Counted from the first letter of the stretch, positions 33,924 to 43,246 are shown. The stretch is DNA of 64,000 nt from JAVJQS01 sp040218815 (GCA_040218815.1 JAVJQS010000008.1:186001-250000), one strand, 5' to 3'. A program made the numbers and translations. Notes: a model not told the origin generated them from the sequence alone.

Positions 33924-35249
33924 ATGCTATTAATTTATCTACCAAAAATTACTCCAAGAAATCGTTATTGTTTTAAGACGGTTTTTAAAACCTACTTGAA
34001 ATTCAATGAATATGAGTTTACCACTGAATTGGAAAATTTTCTCCAATATAATGGACCTAAAATTTCATATTCATCAAAACCATTCGAGAGCGGAATACAC
34101 TTCTATGCCAGTGGGTTACTAGAGCAGAAAGGTATAAAAGAGCAAAATTTAACGATTGACAAATCAAGGGAGTTGGTGCAACTTTTTACTACAAAACAAA
34201 ATGCCGCTTTGCCTTATGACCCATTTTCTTCAATATTTTATATGTTAAGCCGATATGAAGAATATTTACCTCATTTAAGAGATAAGTATGACCGCTTTAC
34301 AGCAAGTGAAAGCCTTGCAAAAAAAGAAGGTTTTCTACAAGTTGCAGTTGTTGATCGTTGGGTCAATGAGATTAAAAATGTGCTTGAAACAAATTTTCCA
34401 GAGCTTCAATTCCCCAAGAGAAGCTATCGGTTTATTCCTACAATTGATATTGACAATGCCTATGCTTTCAAACAAAAAGGCTTTTTGAGAACAATTGGAA
34501 GTGTGATAAGAACAATCTCCAAACTAGACTTTAGCACTCTTATGCTTCAATTAAAAGTGCTCAGTGGTAAGCAAAGTGATCCTTTTGATACTTATAATTA
34601 TCTGTTAAACCTTCAAAAGAAGTTTCATGTTAAACCTATTTATTTTTTCTTATTGGGAGACTATGGACTAAACGATAAGAATCTTTCTCATGAAAACAGT
34701 CATTTTCGATCACTAATAAAATCTATTGCTGACTATGCAGAGGTAGGTATTCACCCTTCTTACAATTCTAATAAAGACAAACAAAAAATTAATCAAGAAA
34801 TTCGGAGATTAGAACAAATTGTTAAACGTGAAGTGTTTCGAAGTCGGCAACATTTCTTAAAGCTTTCGCTACCTGAGACCTACCGTAATTTAATTGAGGA
34901 AGATATTTTAGAGGACTATACCATGGGATTTGCTGCTGAACCGGGTTTTAGAGCTGGAACTTGCACACCTTATCCCTTCTATGATTTAGATGGGGAGATA
35001 GAGTGTAACTTGAAAGTGTTTCCATTTCAAGTGATGGAGTCTACTTTAAAGTATTACTTAAATAGGAGTATTCCTGAAGCTATTAAAGAGATAAGGCAAC
35101 TAATTGATGAGGTGAAGTTCAATCAAGGAACTTTTATAAGTTTATGGCACAATGAAAGTCTTAGTGAAGAAATGGAATGGAAAGGTTGGCGTTTTGTTTA
35201 TGAAGAATTGATTGAGTATGCTGTTCCCGAAGCGGGTAAGGCATCGTAA
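33924..35249 (+). CDS. Polysaccharide deacetylase-like protein (NodB-fold)
   Basis: Protein of 441 residues of a Bacteroidota-type polysaccharide deacetylase family. The N-terminal region (about 1-160) is family-specific. The NodB-like part starts at RFIPTIDIDNAYAFKQKG (about 171-188), with Asp residues expected at the metal site. Later come VGIHPSYNSNKDKQKINQEI, supplying a His metal ligand, FRSRQHFLKLSLPETY and TMGFAAEPGFRAGTCTPYPFYDL. No signal peptide is visible, so the site of action is unclear. It lies four bases after radC and 34 bases before upp. It may act on an envelope glycan, but this is not shown. Confidence 0.82.
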   Translation: MLLIYLPKITPRNRYCFKTVFKTYLKFNEYEFTTELENFLQYNGPKISYSSKPFESGIHFYASGLLEQKGIKEQNLTIDKSRELVQLFTTKQNAALPYDPFSSIFYMLSRYEEYLPHLRDKYDRFTASESLAKKEGFLQVAVVDRWVNEIKNVLETNFPELQFPKRSYRFIPTIDIDNAYAFKQKGFLRTIGSVIRTISKLDFSTLMLQLKVLSGKQSDPFDTYNYLLNLQKKFHVKPIYFFLLGDYGLNDKNLSHENSHFRSLIKSIADYAEVGIHPSYNSNKDKQKINQEIRRLEQIVKREVFRSRQHFLKLSLPETYRNLIEEDILEDYTMGFAAEPGFRAGTCTPYPFYDLDGEIECNLKVFPFQVMESTLKYYLNRSIPEAIKEIRQLIDEVKFNQGTFISLWHNESLSEEMEWKGWRFVYEELIEYAVPEAGKAS

Positions 35250-35256
35250 AAACTCC

Positions 35257-35264
35257 TACTTTTG
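35257..35264 (+). promoter_or_regulatory. -7 promoter box of upp
   Basis: TACTTTTG, a perfect TAnnTTTG match, 19 bases before the upp ATG at 35284; leader about 12 bases. Confidence 0.6.
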
Positions 35265-35283
35265 AAGTTCAAACCGATTGTAT

Positions 35284-35940
35284 ATGAAAAAAATTAGGAT
35301 TTTATCTGAAGAGAAGCCTTCTGTGTTTAATCAATTTATTGCAGAAATCCGCGATGTAAAGATACAAAAGGACCGGATGCGCTTTAGAAGAAACATGGAG
35401 CGTTGTGGTGAAATAATGGGCTATGAGTTATCTAAAGAACTGTCTTATGAAAAGAAGGAAGTTAGAACACCACTAGGTCTTGCTGAAGAGCAGTTATTGA
35501 CAGAACAACCAGTTTTAATCACCATCTTAAGAGCAGGTCTTCCTCTGCACCACGGCTTATTGAACGTTTTAGATCAAGCAGATAACGGATATATTTCTGC
35601 TTTTAGAAAACATCATAAAGATGGTTCTTTTGATATTGAGCTAGAATACTTGGCCTGCCCATCATTGGAAGGAAGAACAGTTATATTGTCAGACCCAATG
35701 CTCGCTACTGGCTCTTCAATGGTATTGGCTTATAAGGCGCTATTAGAGAAAGGTAAGCCAAAACATTGTCACATTGTTTCATTAATAGCAAGTGCCGAAG
35801 GCGTGGAATATACTAAGAAAAATCTTCCTAGTAATACTAGCCTATTGTTAGGAGCAGTTGACGAAGAGATGACAGCGCAGTCGTATATTGTTCCGGGCCT
35901 AGGTGATGCAGGTGATTTGGCATTTGGAGGTAAGGATTAA
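35284..35940 (+). CDS. upp: Uracil phosphoribosyltransferase
   Basis: Salvage enzyme forming UMP from uracil and PRPP, 218 residues from the ATG at 35284 (a TTG two codons earlier is less likely). The PRPP-binding motif is VILSDPMLATGSSMVLAY and the uracil-binding C-terminal part is SYIVPGLGDAGDLAFGG. The N-terminal part has FRRNMERCGEIMGYELS and ITILRAGLPLHHGLL. The stop codon directly abuts the start of the YjjG-type nucleotidase gene, so two nucleotide-metabolism genes are coupled. Confidence 0.95.
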   Translation: MKKIRILSEEKPSVFNQFIAEIRDVKIQKDRMRFRRNMERCGEIMGYELSKELSYEKKEVRTPLGLAEEQLLTEQPVLITILRAGLPLHHGLLNVLDQADNGYISAFRKHHKDGSFDIELEYLACPSLEGRTVILSDPMLATGSSMVLAYKALLEKGKPKHCHIVSLIASAEGVEYTKKNLPSNTSLLLGAVDEEMTAQSYIVPGLGDAGDLAFGGKD

Positions 35941-36630
35941 ATGAAGGAATACAAACATATTTTTTTCGACTTAGATCGAACACTTTGGGATTTTGAGCAA
36001 AATTCAAAAACAACAATAGAGACATTGTTTATTAAGCACAGATTACAAGAAAAGCTCAATACAGACTTTCATGATTTTTTTAGCACCTATAATGCTAAAA
36101 ATAATATGCTTTGGGCAAACTATCGAGTTGGGAAAGTCTCTAAAAATGAATTGCGCTTACAGCGTTATCATCAATCTTTTTTAGCTTATAATTTTAATGA
36201 TGAGGAATTTGCCCTTGACTTTAATGATGATTATGTAAAAAACTGTTCTAGTAAAACTGGTTTAATAACTGGAGCTCTTGAATTGCTAGATTACTTGAAA
36301 CCCAAATACGGCTTGCATATTATTACAAATGGCTTTATTGAGGCTCAACAAATTAAGTTAGACAATACAGGCTTATCCAATTACTTTCAGCAAGTGATTA
36401 TTTCTGACGGCTTTGGCTATCGTAAACCAGATAAGCGAATCTTTCATCATGCACTTAAAAAAGCGGGTGCCTCATCTGCAAATAGTTTAATGATTGGAGA
36501 CGATTATGGCCCAGATATTTTGGGTGCAAAAGGAGTCGGCATGGATCAAGTGTATTTTTGTGGATCTAATGAAAACAAGGAAGCAACTTATGTTATTAAT
36601 TCACTACATGAATTGAAGCAAATTTTGTAG
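35941..36630 (+). CDS. yjjG: YjjG-type noncanonical pyrimidine nucleotidase (HAD family)
   Basis: HAD-superfamily 5'-nucleotidase of 229 residues. Motif I is FFDLDRTLWDFEQNS with the nucleophile and acid/base Asp pair, motif II is HIITNGFIEAQQIK, motif III has the lysine in DGFGYRKPDKRIF, and motif IV is MIGDDYGPDILGAK. YjjG in Escherichia coli removes noncanonical pyrimidine nucleotides. Placement directly after upp, with no gap, fits pyrimidine housekeeping. The next gene, cmoA, follows after 23 bases. Confidence 0.9.
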   Translation: MKEYKHIFFDLDRTLWDFEQNSKTTIETLFIKHRLQEKLNTDFHDFFSTYNAKNNMLWANYRVGKVSKNELRLQRYHQSFLAYNFNDEEFALDFNDDYVKNCSSKTGLITGALELLDYLKPKYGLHIITNGFIEAQQIKLDNTGLSNYFQQVIISDGFGYRKPDKRIFHHALKKAGASSANSLMIGDDYGPDILGAKGVGMDQVYFCGSNENKEATYVINSLHELKQIL

Positions 36631-36653
36631 TATTGAACTTTAATTAATAGTAG

Positions 36654-37376
36654 ATGGGAAAAGATAAGGTATTTAATCAACCTCGAGAGGCATCAGACTT
36701 TAAGTTTGGCAATGAAGTGGTGACTGTATTTGATGATATGGTAAGTCGGTCAGTGCCATTTTATGGAGAAATTCAACGGATGGTTGCCGAAATAGGGAAA
36801 GATTTTGCTATGCCAGAGTCTAATTTATATGATCTGGGTTGCTCCACGGGAGCATCACTTATTTTGTTAGATAAGGTTGTTGATGAAAAAGTAAAATTTG
36901 TCGGATTAGATGATTCAGAAGAAATGCTGAAAAAATGCGACAAGAAACTTCAAGAAAATGGCATAAAGCGGGAATATGATCTCAACTATGCAGATTTGAA
37001 TCAAGGTATTTCTATTGAAAATGCTTCTGTAGTTAATTTATGTTTGACCTTGCAATTTATTCGGCCATTAAACCGAGAGCGATTGGTTCAGCAAATATAT
37101 GATGGTATGAATGACAATGGATGCTTGATTTTAACTGAAAAAGTATTGGGTGAAGATTCATTGTTTAATCGTTTGTTCATCAAGTATTATTACGACATGA
37201 AACGTCGACATAATTACTCAGACATGGAAATTTCTCAAAAAAGAGAAGCGTTAGAAAATGTTTTGATTCCCTATAAACTGGAGGAAAACAAAGAATTATT
37301 AAAGAAATGCGGATTCAAGATGGTGGATGTGTTTTTCAAGTGGTATAACTTCTGCGGAATAATAGCTGTAAAATAA
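36654..37376 (+). CDS. cmoA: Carboxy-S-adenosyl-L-methionine synthase CmoA
   Basis: Makes carboxy-SAM from SAM and prephenate, the donor for carboxymethylation of tRNA wobble uridine-5-oxyacetate. The protein is 240 residues, close to the Escherichia coli length. It opens with the family-typical KVFNQPREASDFKFGNEVVTVFDDMVSRSVPFY and has the SAM motif LYDLGCSTGASLILL, FVGLDDSEEMLKKC, and NLCLTLQFI. The partner CmoB is not in the window. Two genes downstream on the same strand is a DAHP synthase-chorismate mutase, which supplies prephenate. It shares one base with the next gene (TAATG). Confidence 0.93.
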   Translation: MGKDKVFNQPREASDFKFGNEVVTVFDDMVSRSVPFYGEIQRMVAEIGKDFAMPESNLYDLGCSTGASLILLDKVVDEKVKFVGLDDSEEMLKKCDKKLQENGIKREYDLNYADLNQGISIENASVVNLCLTLQFIRPLNRERLVQQIYDGMNDNGCLILTEKVLGEDSLFNRLFIKYYYDMKRRHNYSDMEISQKREALENVLIPYKLEENKELLKKCGFKMVDVFFKWYNFCGIIAVK

Positions 37377-38083
37377 TGGTAAAATTAGGTAACTTCTTAT
37401 TTCACTACCGGAACATTCTGTTTCCCGTATTCTATTTATTTTTATTCATTCCGTCGGAGCATTTGTTTTCCGACTATAGAGTGGCTTGGGTAGTTGGATT
37501 CTCTGTTGCACTATTTGGACAAATTTGCCGAGTAGCAACAATTGGCCTCAAGTATATTATCCGGGGAGGTAAAAATCGTCGAGTATATGCTGAAGACTTA
37601 ATAACCGAGGGGTTATTTGCGCACACTAGAAATCCGCTTTATGTGGGTAATGTGTCTATTTTAATTGGTTTGGGTTTAATGACAAATACTTTGCTATTTA
37701 ACTTGGTAATGTCACCACTATTTATATTGATTTATCAAGCTATTATTCGAGCGGAAGAAAATTTTTTAAGAGATAAGTTTGGCAAAGGGTTTGACGAATA
37801 TTGCGCTGACACGAATCGATGGTTGCCTAAATTAAAGGGGTTAGGTGAGACTATGAGCTCAATGGAGTTCAATTGGAACCGAGTAATTATTAAAGAATAT
37901 ACTTCAGCTTATATTTGGTTATCTGGCGCCGTTTTGGTGATTTTAAAAACGCTTTATCGTTTGCCTTCAAAAACATTATTTGATCAATACTGGTTGCCTT
38001 TAGTAATCACATTAGTGGTGCTCTTAATAAGCTATCTATTTACGCGTTACCTGAAGAAGTCTAAAAAATTACGGGCCGATTAA
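37376..38083 (+). CDS. ICMT/PEMT-type membrane methyltransferase
   Basis: Membrane methyltransferase of 235 residues with about five hydrophobic segments. The family motif is LFAHTRNPLYVGNVSILIGLGL (about 82-103) and the C-terminal SAM-site elements EENFLRDKFGKGFDEYCADTNRWLP (about 123-147), as in isoprenylcysteine carboxyl methyltransferases and phospholipid N-methyltransferases. Two further hydrophobic segments extend the C-terminus past residue 165, longer than the minimal family. The substrate is unknown. It is coupled to cmoA by a one-base overlap and precedes the DAHP synthase fusion by nine bases. Confidence 0.85.
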   Translation: MVKLGNFLFHYRNILFPVFYLFLFIPSEHLFSDYRVAWVVGFSVALFGQICRVATIGLKYIIRGGKNRRVYAEDLITEGLFAHTRNPLYVGNVSILIGLGLMTNTLLFNLVMSPLFILIYQAIIRAEENFLRDKFGKGFDEYCADTNRWLPKLKGLGETMSSMEFNWNRVIIKEYTSAYIWLSGAVLVILKTLYRLPSKTLFDQYWLPLVITLVVLLISYLFTRYLKKSKKLRAD

Positions 38084-38092
38084 AGAAGAATT

Positions 38093-39181
38093 ATGGCTGA
38101 AGGATTAAGTTTAGAAAATTTTCAAGATTGGCTAGGGGGGCATCAACGGCCGTATTATTTTTTTGGTCCTTGTAGTGCAGAAAGCCCTGAACAACTTAGA
38201 GCAACAGCAGCAGGAATTCATGAAAATTATAAAAATGTAATTTTTCGAGCAGGAGTATGGAAGCCAAGAACGCGACCAAATACCTTTGAAGGAATTGGTG
38301 TAGAAGCTTTTGAGTGGTTGAAAGAAATTAAAAAAGAGTTTGGCTTCCAAATTACTACTGAAGTAGCAGATGCCAGCCATGTAGAAGCGTGTTTAAAAGC
38401 AGGTGTTGATGTGTTATGGGTAGGTGCCCGAACAACAGTAAATCCATTCTCCGTTCAAGCTATTGCTGATGCATTAAAAGGTGTTGATATACCAGTATTT
38501 GTTAAAAATCCAATTAATCCTGATTTGGCTTTATGGATGGGTGCTTTAGAGCGAATCAATAAAGCAGGGATTAAAAAACTTGGTGCCATTCACCGTGGTT
38601 TTCACATGACAGAAAACGGACCGTACCGTAATTTTCCGAATTGGAATTTAGCTATTCAGTTGAAGGCAACTTACCCGAATTTACCGATGATTTGTGATGT
38701 TAGTCATATTTCAGGAAATCCAGACTTAATTCCTCATGTCGCTCAAAAAGCTATAGACTTAGATATGGATGGTTTAATGGTGGAAACGCACATTAATCCA
38801 GAAGCTGCACTCAGCGATAGGCAGCAACAATTAACGCCTGATCAATTAAAACAGCTAATAGAAGGACTCACCCCTAAAAGTAAATCTTCTACCGACGAAG
38901 AGTATAAAAATCAATTGGAAGTGCTTAGGGAGCAAATTAACGCGATTGACGATGATTTAATTGAGCGTATCGCAGAAAGAATGAGCTTAGCTAAACAAAT
39001 TGGGGAGTATAAAAAGAAAAATCAGGTAACAGTGTTACAAGTCAATCGCTGGCAAGAAATATTGGATAGAAGCCTAAAAAGTGGAAAAGCCTTGGGCTTG
39101 AGTGAGAAGTTTATTAATGATTTATTGAATTCTATTCACGATGAGTCTATTCGTCAGCAAACATTGATTCAAAAAAAATAA
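38093..39181 (+). CDS. Bifunctional DAHP synthase / chorismate mutase
   Basis: Fusion enzyme of 362 residues for aromatic amino-acid synthesis. The N-terminal domain (about 1-260) is a KDO8P-synthase-like DAHP synthase: PYYFFGPCSAESPEQL, FRAGVWKPRTRPNTFEG, FVKNPINPDLALWMGA, GAIHRGFHMTE, ICDVSHISGNP. The C-terminal domain (about 275-362) is an AroQ-type chorismate mutase: LREQINAIDDDLIERIAERMSLAKQIGEYKKK, with the catalytic Arg/Lys set. The fusion joins the first committed step of the shikimate pathway to prephenate formation and is usual in Bacteroidota. Prephenate is also the co-substrate of CmoA, encoded two genes upstream. Confidence 0.95.
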   Translation: MAEGLSLENFQDWLGGHQRPYYFFGPCSAESPEQLRATAAGIHENYKNVIFRAGVWKPRTRPNTFEGIGVEAFEWLKEIKKEFGFQITTEVADASHVEACLKAGVDVLWVGARTTVNPFSVQAIADALKGVDIPVFVKNPINPDLALWMGALERINKAGIKKLGAIHRGFHMTENGPYRNFPNWNLAIQLKATYPNLPMICDVSHISGNPDLIPHVAQKAIDLDMDGLMVETHINPEAALSDRQQQLTPDQLKQLIEGLTPKSKSSTDEEYKNQLEVLREQINAIDDDLIERIAERMSLAKQIGEYKKKNQVTVLQVNRWQEILDRSLKSGKALGLSEKFINDLLNSIHDESIRQQTLIQKK

Positions 39182-39198
39182 AAGCCCCTAAATTGACT

Positions 39199-39858
39199 TT
39201 ACCCTAGTTCAGCAATAATACTTTTGCCTCCTGCTACTTTATCTTCCAAGTTCACTTTAATTTTTGCATCCAAGGGCAAAAATAAATCCACTCGAGATCC
39301 AAACTTTATAAATCCACATTCTTGACCTTGTATTACCGTTTCGCCTTCTTTACCGTAAAACACAATGCGTCGAGCCATGGCTCCGGCAATTTGGCGAAAC
39401 AATACACTAACTCCTTTTTTATTTTCAACTACTATTGTTGTCCGCTCATTATCAGTTGATGATTTTGGATGCCACGCTACTAAATACTTGCCCGGATGAT
39501 ATTTATAATATTTCACATTGCCACTAATTGGGTAGCGATTGTTGTGAACATTTATCGGTGACATAAAAATGGAAATTTGTCGCCGCTTTTCATTTAGAAA
39601 TTCAGTTTCCACTACTTCTTCCATCACTACTACTTTTCCATCACAGGGTGAAATAATGTGAGACTCGTTTTGAATTACTGCTATAGATGGACTTCTAAAA
39701 AATTGTAAAATGGCAATCAATAAGAATGCTGAAAGTGCAATTCCCAGGCTGGTTACAAGGATGTAATGGTCAAAAAAGTAAAAGCTAACAAAGTTGATGA
39801 TTAGAATTACAACAAGTATAAACAGCAAGGTGGGATATCCTTCTTTATGAAATTTCAT
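39199..39858 (-). CDS. psd: Phosphatidylserine decarboxylase family protein
   Basis: Makes phosphatidylethanolamine by decarboxylating phosphatidylserine, 219 residues. Two hydrophobic segments anchor the N-terminus (about 9-52). The core has SPCDGKVVVMEEV, SPINVHNNRYPISG, and CGFIKFGSRVDLFLP, where Gly187-Ser188 is the self-cleavage site that creates the pyruvoyl cofactor (FGS here in place of the LGST of other groups, as is normal for the short Psd form). It is downstream of cdsA on the same strand (76-base gap), joining two steps of phospholipid synthesis. The gene converges with the DAHP synthase fusion. Confidence 0.93.
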   Translation of the reverse strand: MKFHKEGYPTLLFILVVILIINFVSFYFFDHYILVTSLGIALSAFLLIAILQFFRSPSIAVIQNESHIISPCDGKVVVMEEVVETEFLNEKRRQISIFMSPINVHNNRYPISGNVKYYKYHPGKYLVAWHPKSSTDNERTTIVVENKKGVSVLFRQIAGAMARRIVFYGKEGETVIQGQECGFIKFGSRVDLFLPLDAKIKVNLEDKVAGGKSIIAELG

Positions 39859-39934
39859 GCAATTTTATTTGAATTCAAAAATAGTAAAGTAAATCTTCAA
39901 AATAGAGCACTAATTTCTTGCCCGATGATATTGT

Positions 39935-40771
39935 CTAATTTCCCCATGCTTCTATCAATCTCAAGAATGCATAAACCATAGGCGCGGAAATAAAAATTCC
40001 ATCAAATCGATCAAGAACACCACCATGGCCAGGTAATATTTTGCCAGAATCCTTAATGTTCATGCTTCTTTTGAAAAGGGACTCTACTAAATCGCCTAAG
40101 GAGCCAAATAGCACTATAATCAATGCTATTCCTAACCATATGGCAAGGCTTATTTCTGGGAAAATGAGATAGTTACAATAACCAACTACTAAGCCAAAAA
40201 AAGCTCCCCCAATTGAACCTTCCCAGGTTTTTTTTGGTGAAATACGTTCAAACAATTTCGTTTTGCCAAAATTTTTACCGATTAGATATGCTCCAGTGTC
40301 ATTGGCCCAAAGCACAAAAAAATAGCCCATTAACACTTCGTAATTATAGCTTTCGCTAAAACCAGTTTTACTAAAATACGATAGCTCATGCAACATTGTA
40401 AAAGGCACAGCAATATAGATAATGCCTAGAATAGTAAATGCAATATTGGGAATAGGTTGGGGCCTGTTTCTAAATAACTCAATCACAAAAATTATAAAGA
40501 TCACTGGAGTTATAAGAAATAAAGATTTCCCAGTTAAACTAAATTGTGATGCGGCAACCGAAAGGCTAAAAAAACTAAGTCCACCAATAGTACCAACCAG
40601 TTTTTGTGGCTTTATTTCAGTGGGTTTAAAAAAATTATAGAACTCGCGCTGACATAGTAAGATGATGATGAAAAATAGTATTGAAGACGCAAATTCACTT
40701 TGAATGATTGAGCCCAAGAGCACAATTACAAATAAGATGGCAGTTAATGTGCGTTCTTTAAAGTTTGTCAC
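39935..40771 (-). CDS. cdsA: Phosphatidate cytidylyltransferase
   Basis: Integral membrane enzyme of 278 residues that makes CDP-diacylglycerol from phosphatidate and CTP, the branch point of phospholipid synthesis. About seven to eight hydrophobic segments; the C-terminal signature is KDSGKILPGHGGVLDRFDGIFISAPMVY, with SPKKTWEGSIGGAFFG before it. Its start overlaps the upstream DUF2007 gene by four bases. The order psd-cdsA-DUF2007-ftsH-rsfS is a common Flavobacteriia arrangement. Confidence 0.95.
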   Translation of the reverse strand: MTNFKERTLTAILFVIVLLGSIIQSEFASSILFFIIILLCQREFYNFFKPTEIKPQKLVGTIGGLSFFSLSVAASQFSLTGKSLFLITPVIFIIFVIELFRNRPQPIPNIAFTILGIIYIAVPFTMLHELSYFSKTGFSESYNYEVLMGYFFVLWANDTGAYLIGKNFGKTKLFERISPKKTWEGSIGGAFFGLVVGYCNYLIFPEISLAIWLGIALIIVLFGSLGDLVESLFKRSMNIKDSGKILPGHGGVLDRFDGIFISAPMVYAFLRLIEAWGN

Positions 40772-40980
40772 CCTTCAAATTTAGAGATTAAATGTCGTGC
40801 CTTTATGACTTTATCATCGTCCACAAATACCTCTGCCTCACCAATAGTTAGGTGCAGATGCATGGAGTCTTTTTTGTTGATAAGAACGGCAGTTATCCCT
40901 TCATCATCTAGCATGCTTTTTATTATTTCTGCTTGAAATAAGTCATTGCTGCTAAAAACTTTTACCCATGCTTCTGACAT
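40768..40980 (-). CDS. DUF2007 small protein
   Basis: Small protein of 70 residues with the DUF2007 pattern VFSSNDLFQAEIIKSMLDDEGITAVLINKKDS, a ferredoxin-like fold proposed to be a signal-transducing or PII-like partner. Function is unknown. It overlaps cdsA by four bases. A TACTTTTA box (40985-40992, minus strand) lies four bases before the ATG, so the transcript may lack a leader. It is conserved at this position between ftsH and cdsA in related genomes, to my knowledge, which hints at an envelope role. Confidence 0.85.
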   Translation of the reverse strand: MSEAWVKVFSSNDLFQAEIIKSMLDDEGITAVLINKKDSMHLHLTIGEAEVFVDDDKVIKARHLISKFEG

Positions 40981-41023
40981 GAAGTAAAAGTAAAATTATT
41001 TATTTACCTGAATCAACTTACAC

Positions 41024-43231
41024 TTAAGCTTTCTCGCTTTTTTCAGTATTTGTTTCTTTTTTATCAGTGTTCTTCGTTTTCTTTTTTGGACTTGAAGTAC
41101 CCTTTGCACTTTCTTTAGCAGTTGAGCTATCTTCAGGACTCCAATCTTTTATTTTACTCCTTCCATTTGAAGTGCGTTTTGATGTTGAAGTAGTTTTTTT
41201 AGCTGATGTATTTTCATCAAGCAATTGATCTGTTCTACTTTTCTCAAACTCCCTCTTTCCAAAAATCTTTTCAAGATCTTCCTTAAAAATAACTTCTTTT
41301 TCAAGCAACAAGCCTGCTAATTTTTCTAACTTGTCTTTGTTCTCAGAAAGAATTTTCTTGGTTCTTTTATAAGCTGTTTCTACTAGTTTACTAACTTCTT
41401 CATCAATCAGTTGACCAGTTTTCTCACTATATGGTTTGCTGAAGCTATACTCGCTCTGCCCACTAGAGTCATAATAACTAATGTTTCCTATCTTTTCATT
41501 CAGCCCATAAACAGATACCATGGCGTATGCTTGTTTAGTGATTTTTTCTAAATCACTCAATGCACCAGTAGAGATCTTACCAAATGCAACTTCTTCAGCA
41601 GCTCGGCCACCAAGTGCAGCACACATTTCATCAATCATTTGCTCGGTAGTCGTTATTTGTCTTTCTTCAGGTAAATACCATGCAGCACCTAATGATCTAC
41701 CTCTTGGAACAATAGTAACTTTTACTAGGGGCGAAGCGTATCTCACCAACCAACTTACTGCTGCATGACCTGCTTCATGAAAAGCGATTACTTTTTTCTC
41801 TTCACTGGTTATGATTTTATTTTTCTTTTCCAATCCACCGATTACTCGATCCACTGCATCTAAAAAGTCCTGCTGTCCAATCTTCTTCTTCTTCTTTCTC
41901 GCTGCAATTAGAGCTGCTTCATTACAAATATTTGCAATATCGGCTCCAGAGAACCCAGGTGTTTGTTTACCTAAAAAGTCAATATCCACAGAAGTATCAA
42001 CTTTAAGCGGTTTAACGTGTACTTTAAAAATCTGAATTCTTTCTTTTAAATCTGGCAAATCCACATGAATCTGTCTATCAAAACGCCCAGGCCTTAATAA
42101 AGCACGGTCAAGCACTTCAGCTCTGTTAGTCGCTCCTAAAAGAATCACTCCAGTGTTGCTTCCAAAACCATCCATTTCAGTTAATAATTGGTTTAGCGTA
42201 TTTTCACGTTCGTCGTTTCCTCCTTGCGCTACATTTTTACCTCTTGCACGACCTATTGCGTCAATTTCATCGATAAAAACAATGGCTGGAGCTTTCTCTT
42301 TGGCTTGCTTAAATAAGTCGCGAACTCTTGAAGCTCCAACTCCTACAAACATTTCAACGAAGTCCGATCCTGAGAGGCTAAAAAATGGAACTTGTGCTTC
42401 ACCAGCTACCGCTTTAGCCAATAAGGTTTTACCGGTGCCAGGAGGGCCCACCAATAATGCTCCTTTTGGAATCTTAGCACCTAACTCAGTGTAACGTTCA
42501 GGATTTTTTAAAAACTCAACTATTTCTTCAATTTCTACTTTAGCCTCATCTAAACCAGCAACATCTTTAAAAGATACTTGCACATGTTTTGCTTTGTCAA
42601 ACAAGGTAGCTTTTGATTTACCGATATTAAAAAGTTGGCCACCTGGTCCTCCGCCGCCACCTGACATTCGACGCATGATAAATATCCAAAAACCGATTAA
42701 AATAGCAATTGGTAATAACCATCCAATCAAGTCACCTGCCCAATTAGTTCTAGTTTCGTACTCTGGGTAAATTCGTTTTTCTGAAGGAAGGTCATCTTGA
42801 ACCCGATCTAAATCAGACTTAAATTGATCAATAGTACCAACTTTGATATAGTATTGAGGATTTCTACCTCCTAAATTGCCACTACTTTGCTCTCTAACGC
42901 TTTTATATTTTTCTTGGCTTAGTGCTTCCGGTTTGATGTAGATTTCGGCTTTTGTTTCACTTCCCGTAGTAACAACAACTAAGCGTGAAACTTCCCCAGT
43001 TTTTAGCATATCGTTTACAAAACGTTCCCAGGCTACTTTTTTAACCCCACCTCCAAAGTTGAATAAGTTTAACCCGATCAAAATCACACCAATAATGGCA
43101 TAAATCCAATAAAAATTAAATGGCTTTTTAGGATTTTCTTTCCCACCGCTATTTTTAGCACCTTTAGGAGCAGACTTATTATTTGAAGTCTGTTTTGAAT
43201 TTCTACTTGTATTTTTTTTATTCTCTGACAT
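41024..43231 (-). CDS. ftsH: ATP-dependent zinc metalloprotease FtsH
   Basis: Membrane-anchored AAA+ protease of 735 residues that degrades unassembled membrane proteins and regulators. Two membrane segments (about 41-61 and 166-186) flank a periplasmic domain. Walker A GPPGTGKT (262-269), Walker B VFIDEID (318-324), the second region of homology (NRAEVLDRALLRPGRFDR) and zinc-site HEAGH (485-489) are intact. Unusual are low-complexity Lys/Ser/Thr/Asn-rich tails: about 38 residues at the N-terminus and about 60 at the C-terminus. rsfS lies 15 bases upstream and drives it from the TACTTTTG box at 43647. Confidence 0.97.
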   Translation of the reverse strand: MSENKKNTSRNSKQTSNNKSAPKGAKNSGGKENPKKPFNFYWIYAIIGVILIGLNLFNFGGGVKKVAWERFVNDMLKTGEVSRLVVVTTGSETKAEIYIKPEALSQEKYKSVREQSSGNLGGRNPQYYIKVGTIDQFKSDLDRVQDDLPSEKRIYPEYETRTNWAGDLIGWLLPIAILIGFWIFIMRRMSGGGGGPGGQLFNIGKSKATLFDKAKHVQVSFKDVAGLDEAKVEIEEIVEFLKNPERYTELGAKIPKGALLVGPPGTGKTLLAKAVAGEAQVPFFSLSGSDFVEMFVGVGASRVRDLFKQAKEKAPAIVFIDEIDAIGRARGKNVAQGGNDERENTLNQLLTEMDGFGSNTGVILLGATNRAEVLDRALLRPGRFDRQIHVDLPDLKERIQIFKVHVKPLKVDTSVDIDFLGKQTPGFSGADIANICNEAALIAARKKKKKIGQQDFLDAVDRVIGGLEKKNKIITSEEKKVIAFHEAGHAAVSWLVRYASPLVKVTIVPRGRSLGAAWYLPEERQITTTEQMIDEMCAALGGRAAEEVAFGKISTGALSDLEKITKQAYAMVSVYGLNEKIGNISYYDSSGQSEYSFSKPYSEKTGQLIDEEVSKLVETAYKRTKKILSENKDKLEKLAGLLLEKEVIFKEDLEKIFGKREFEKSRTDQLLDENTSAKKTTSTSKRTSNGRSKIKDWSPEDSSTAKESAKGTSSPKKKTKNTDKKETNTEKSEKA

Positions 43232-43246
43232 CTTTCTAACTACTTC

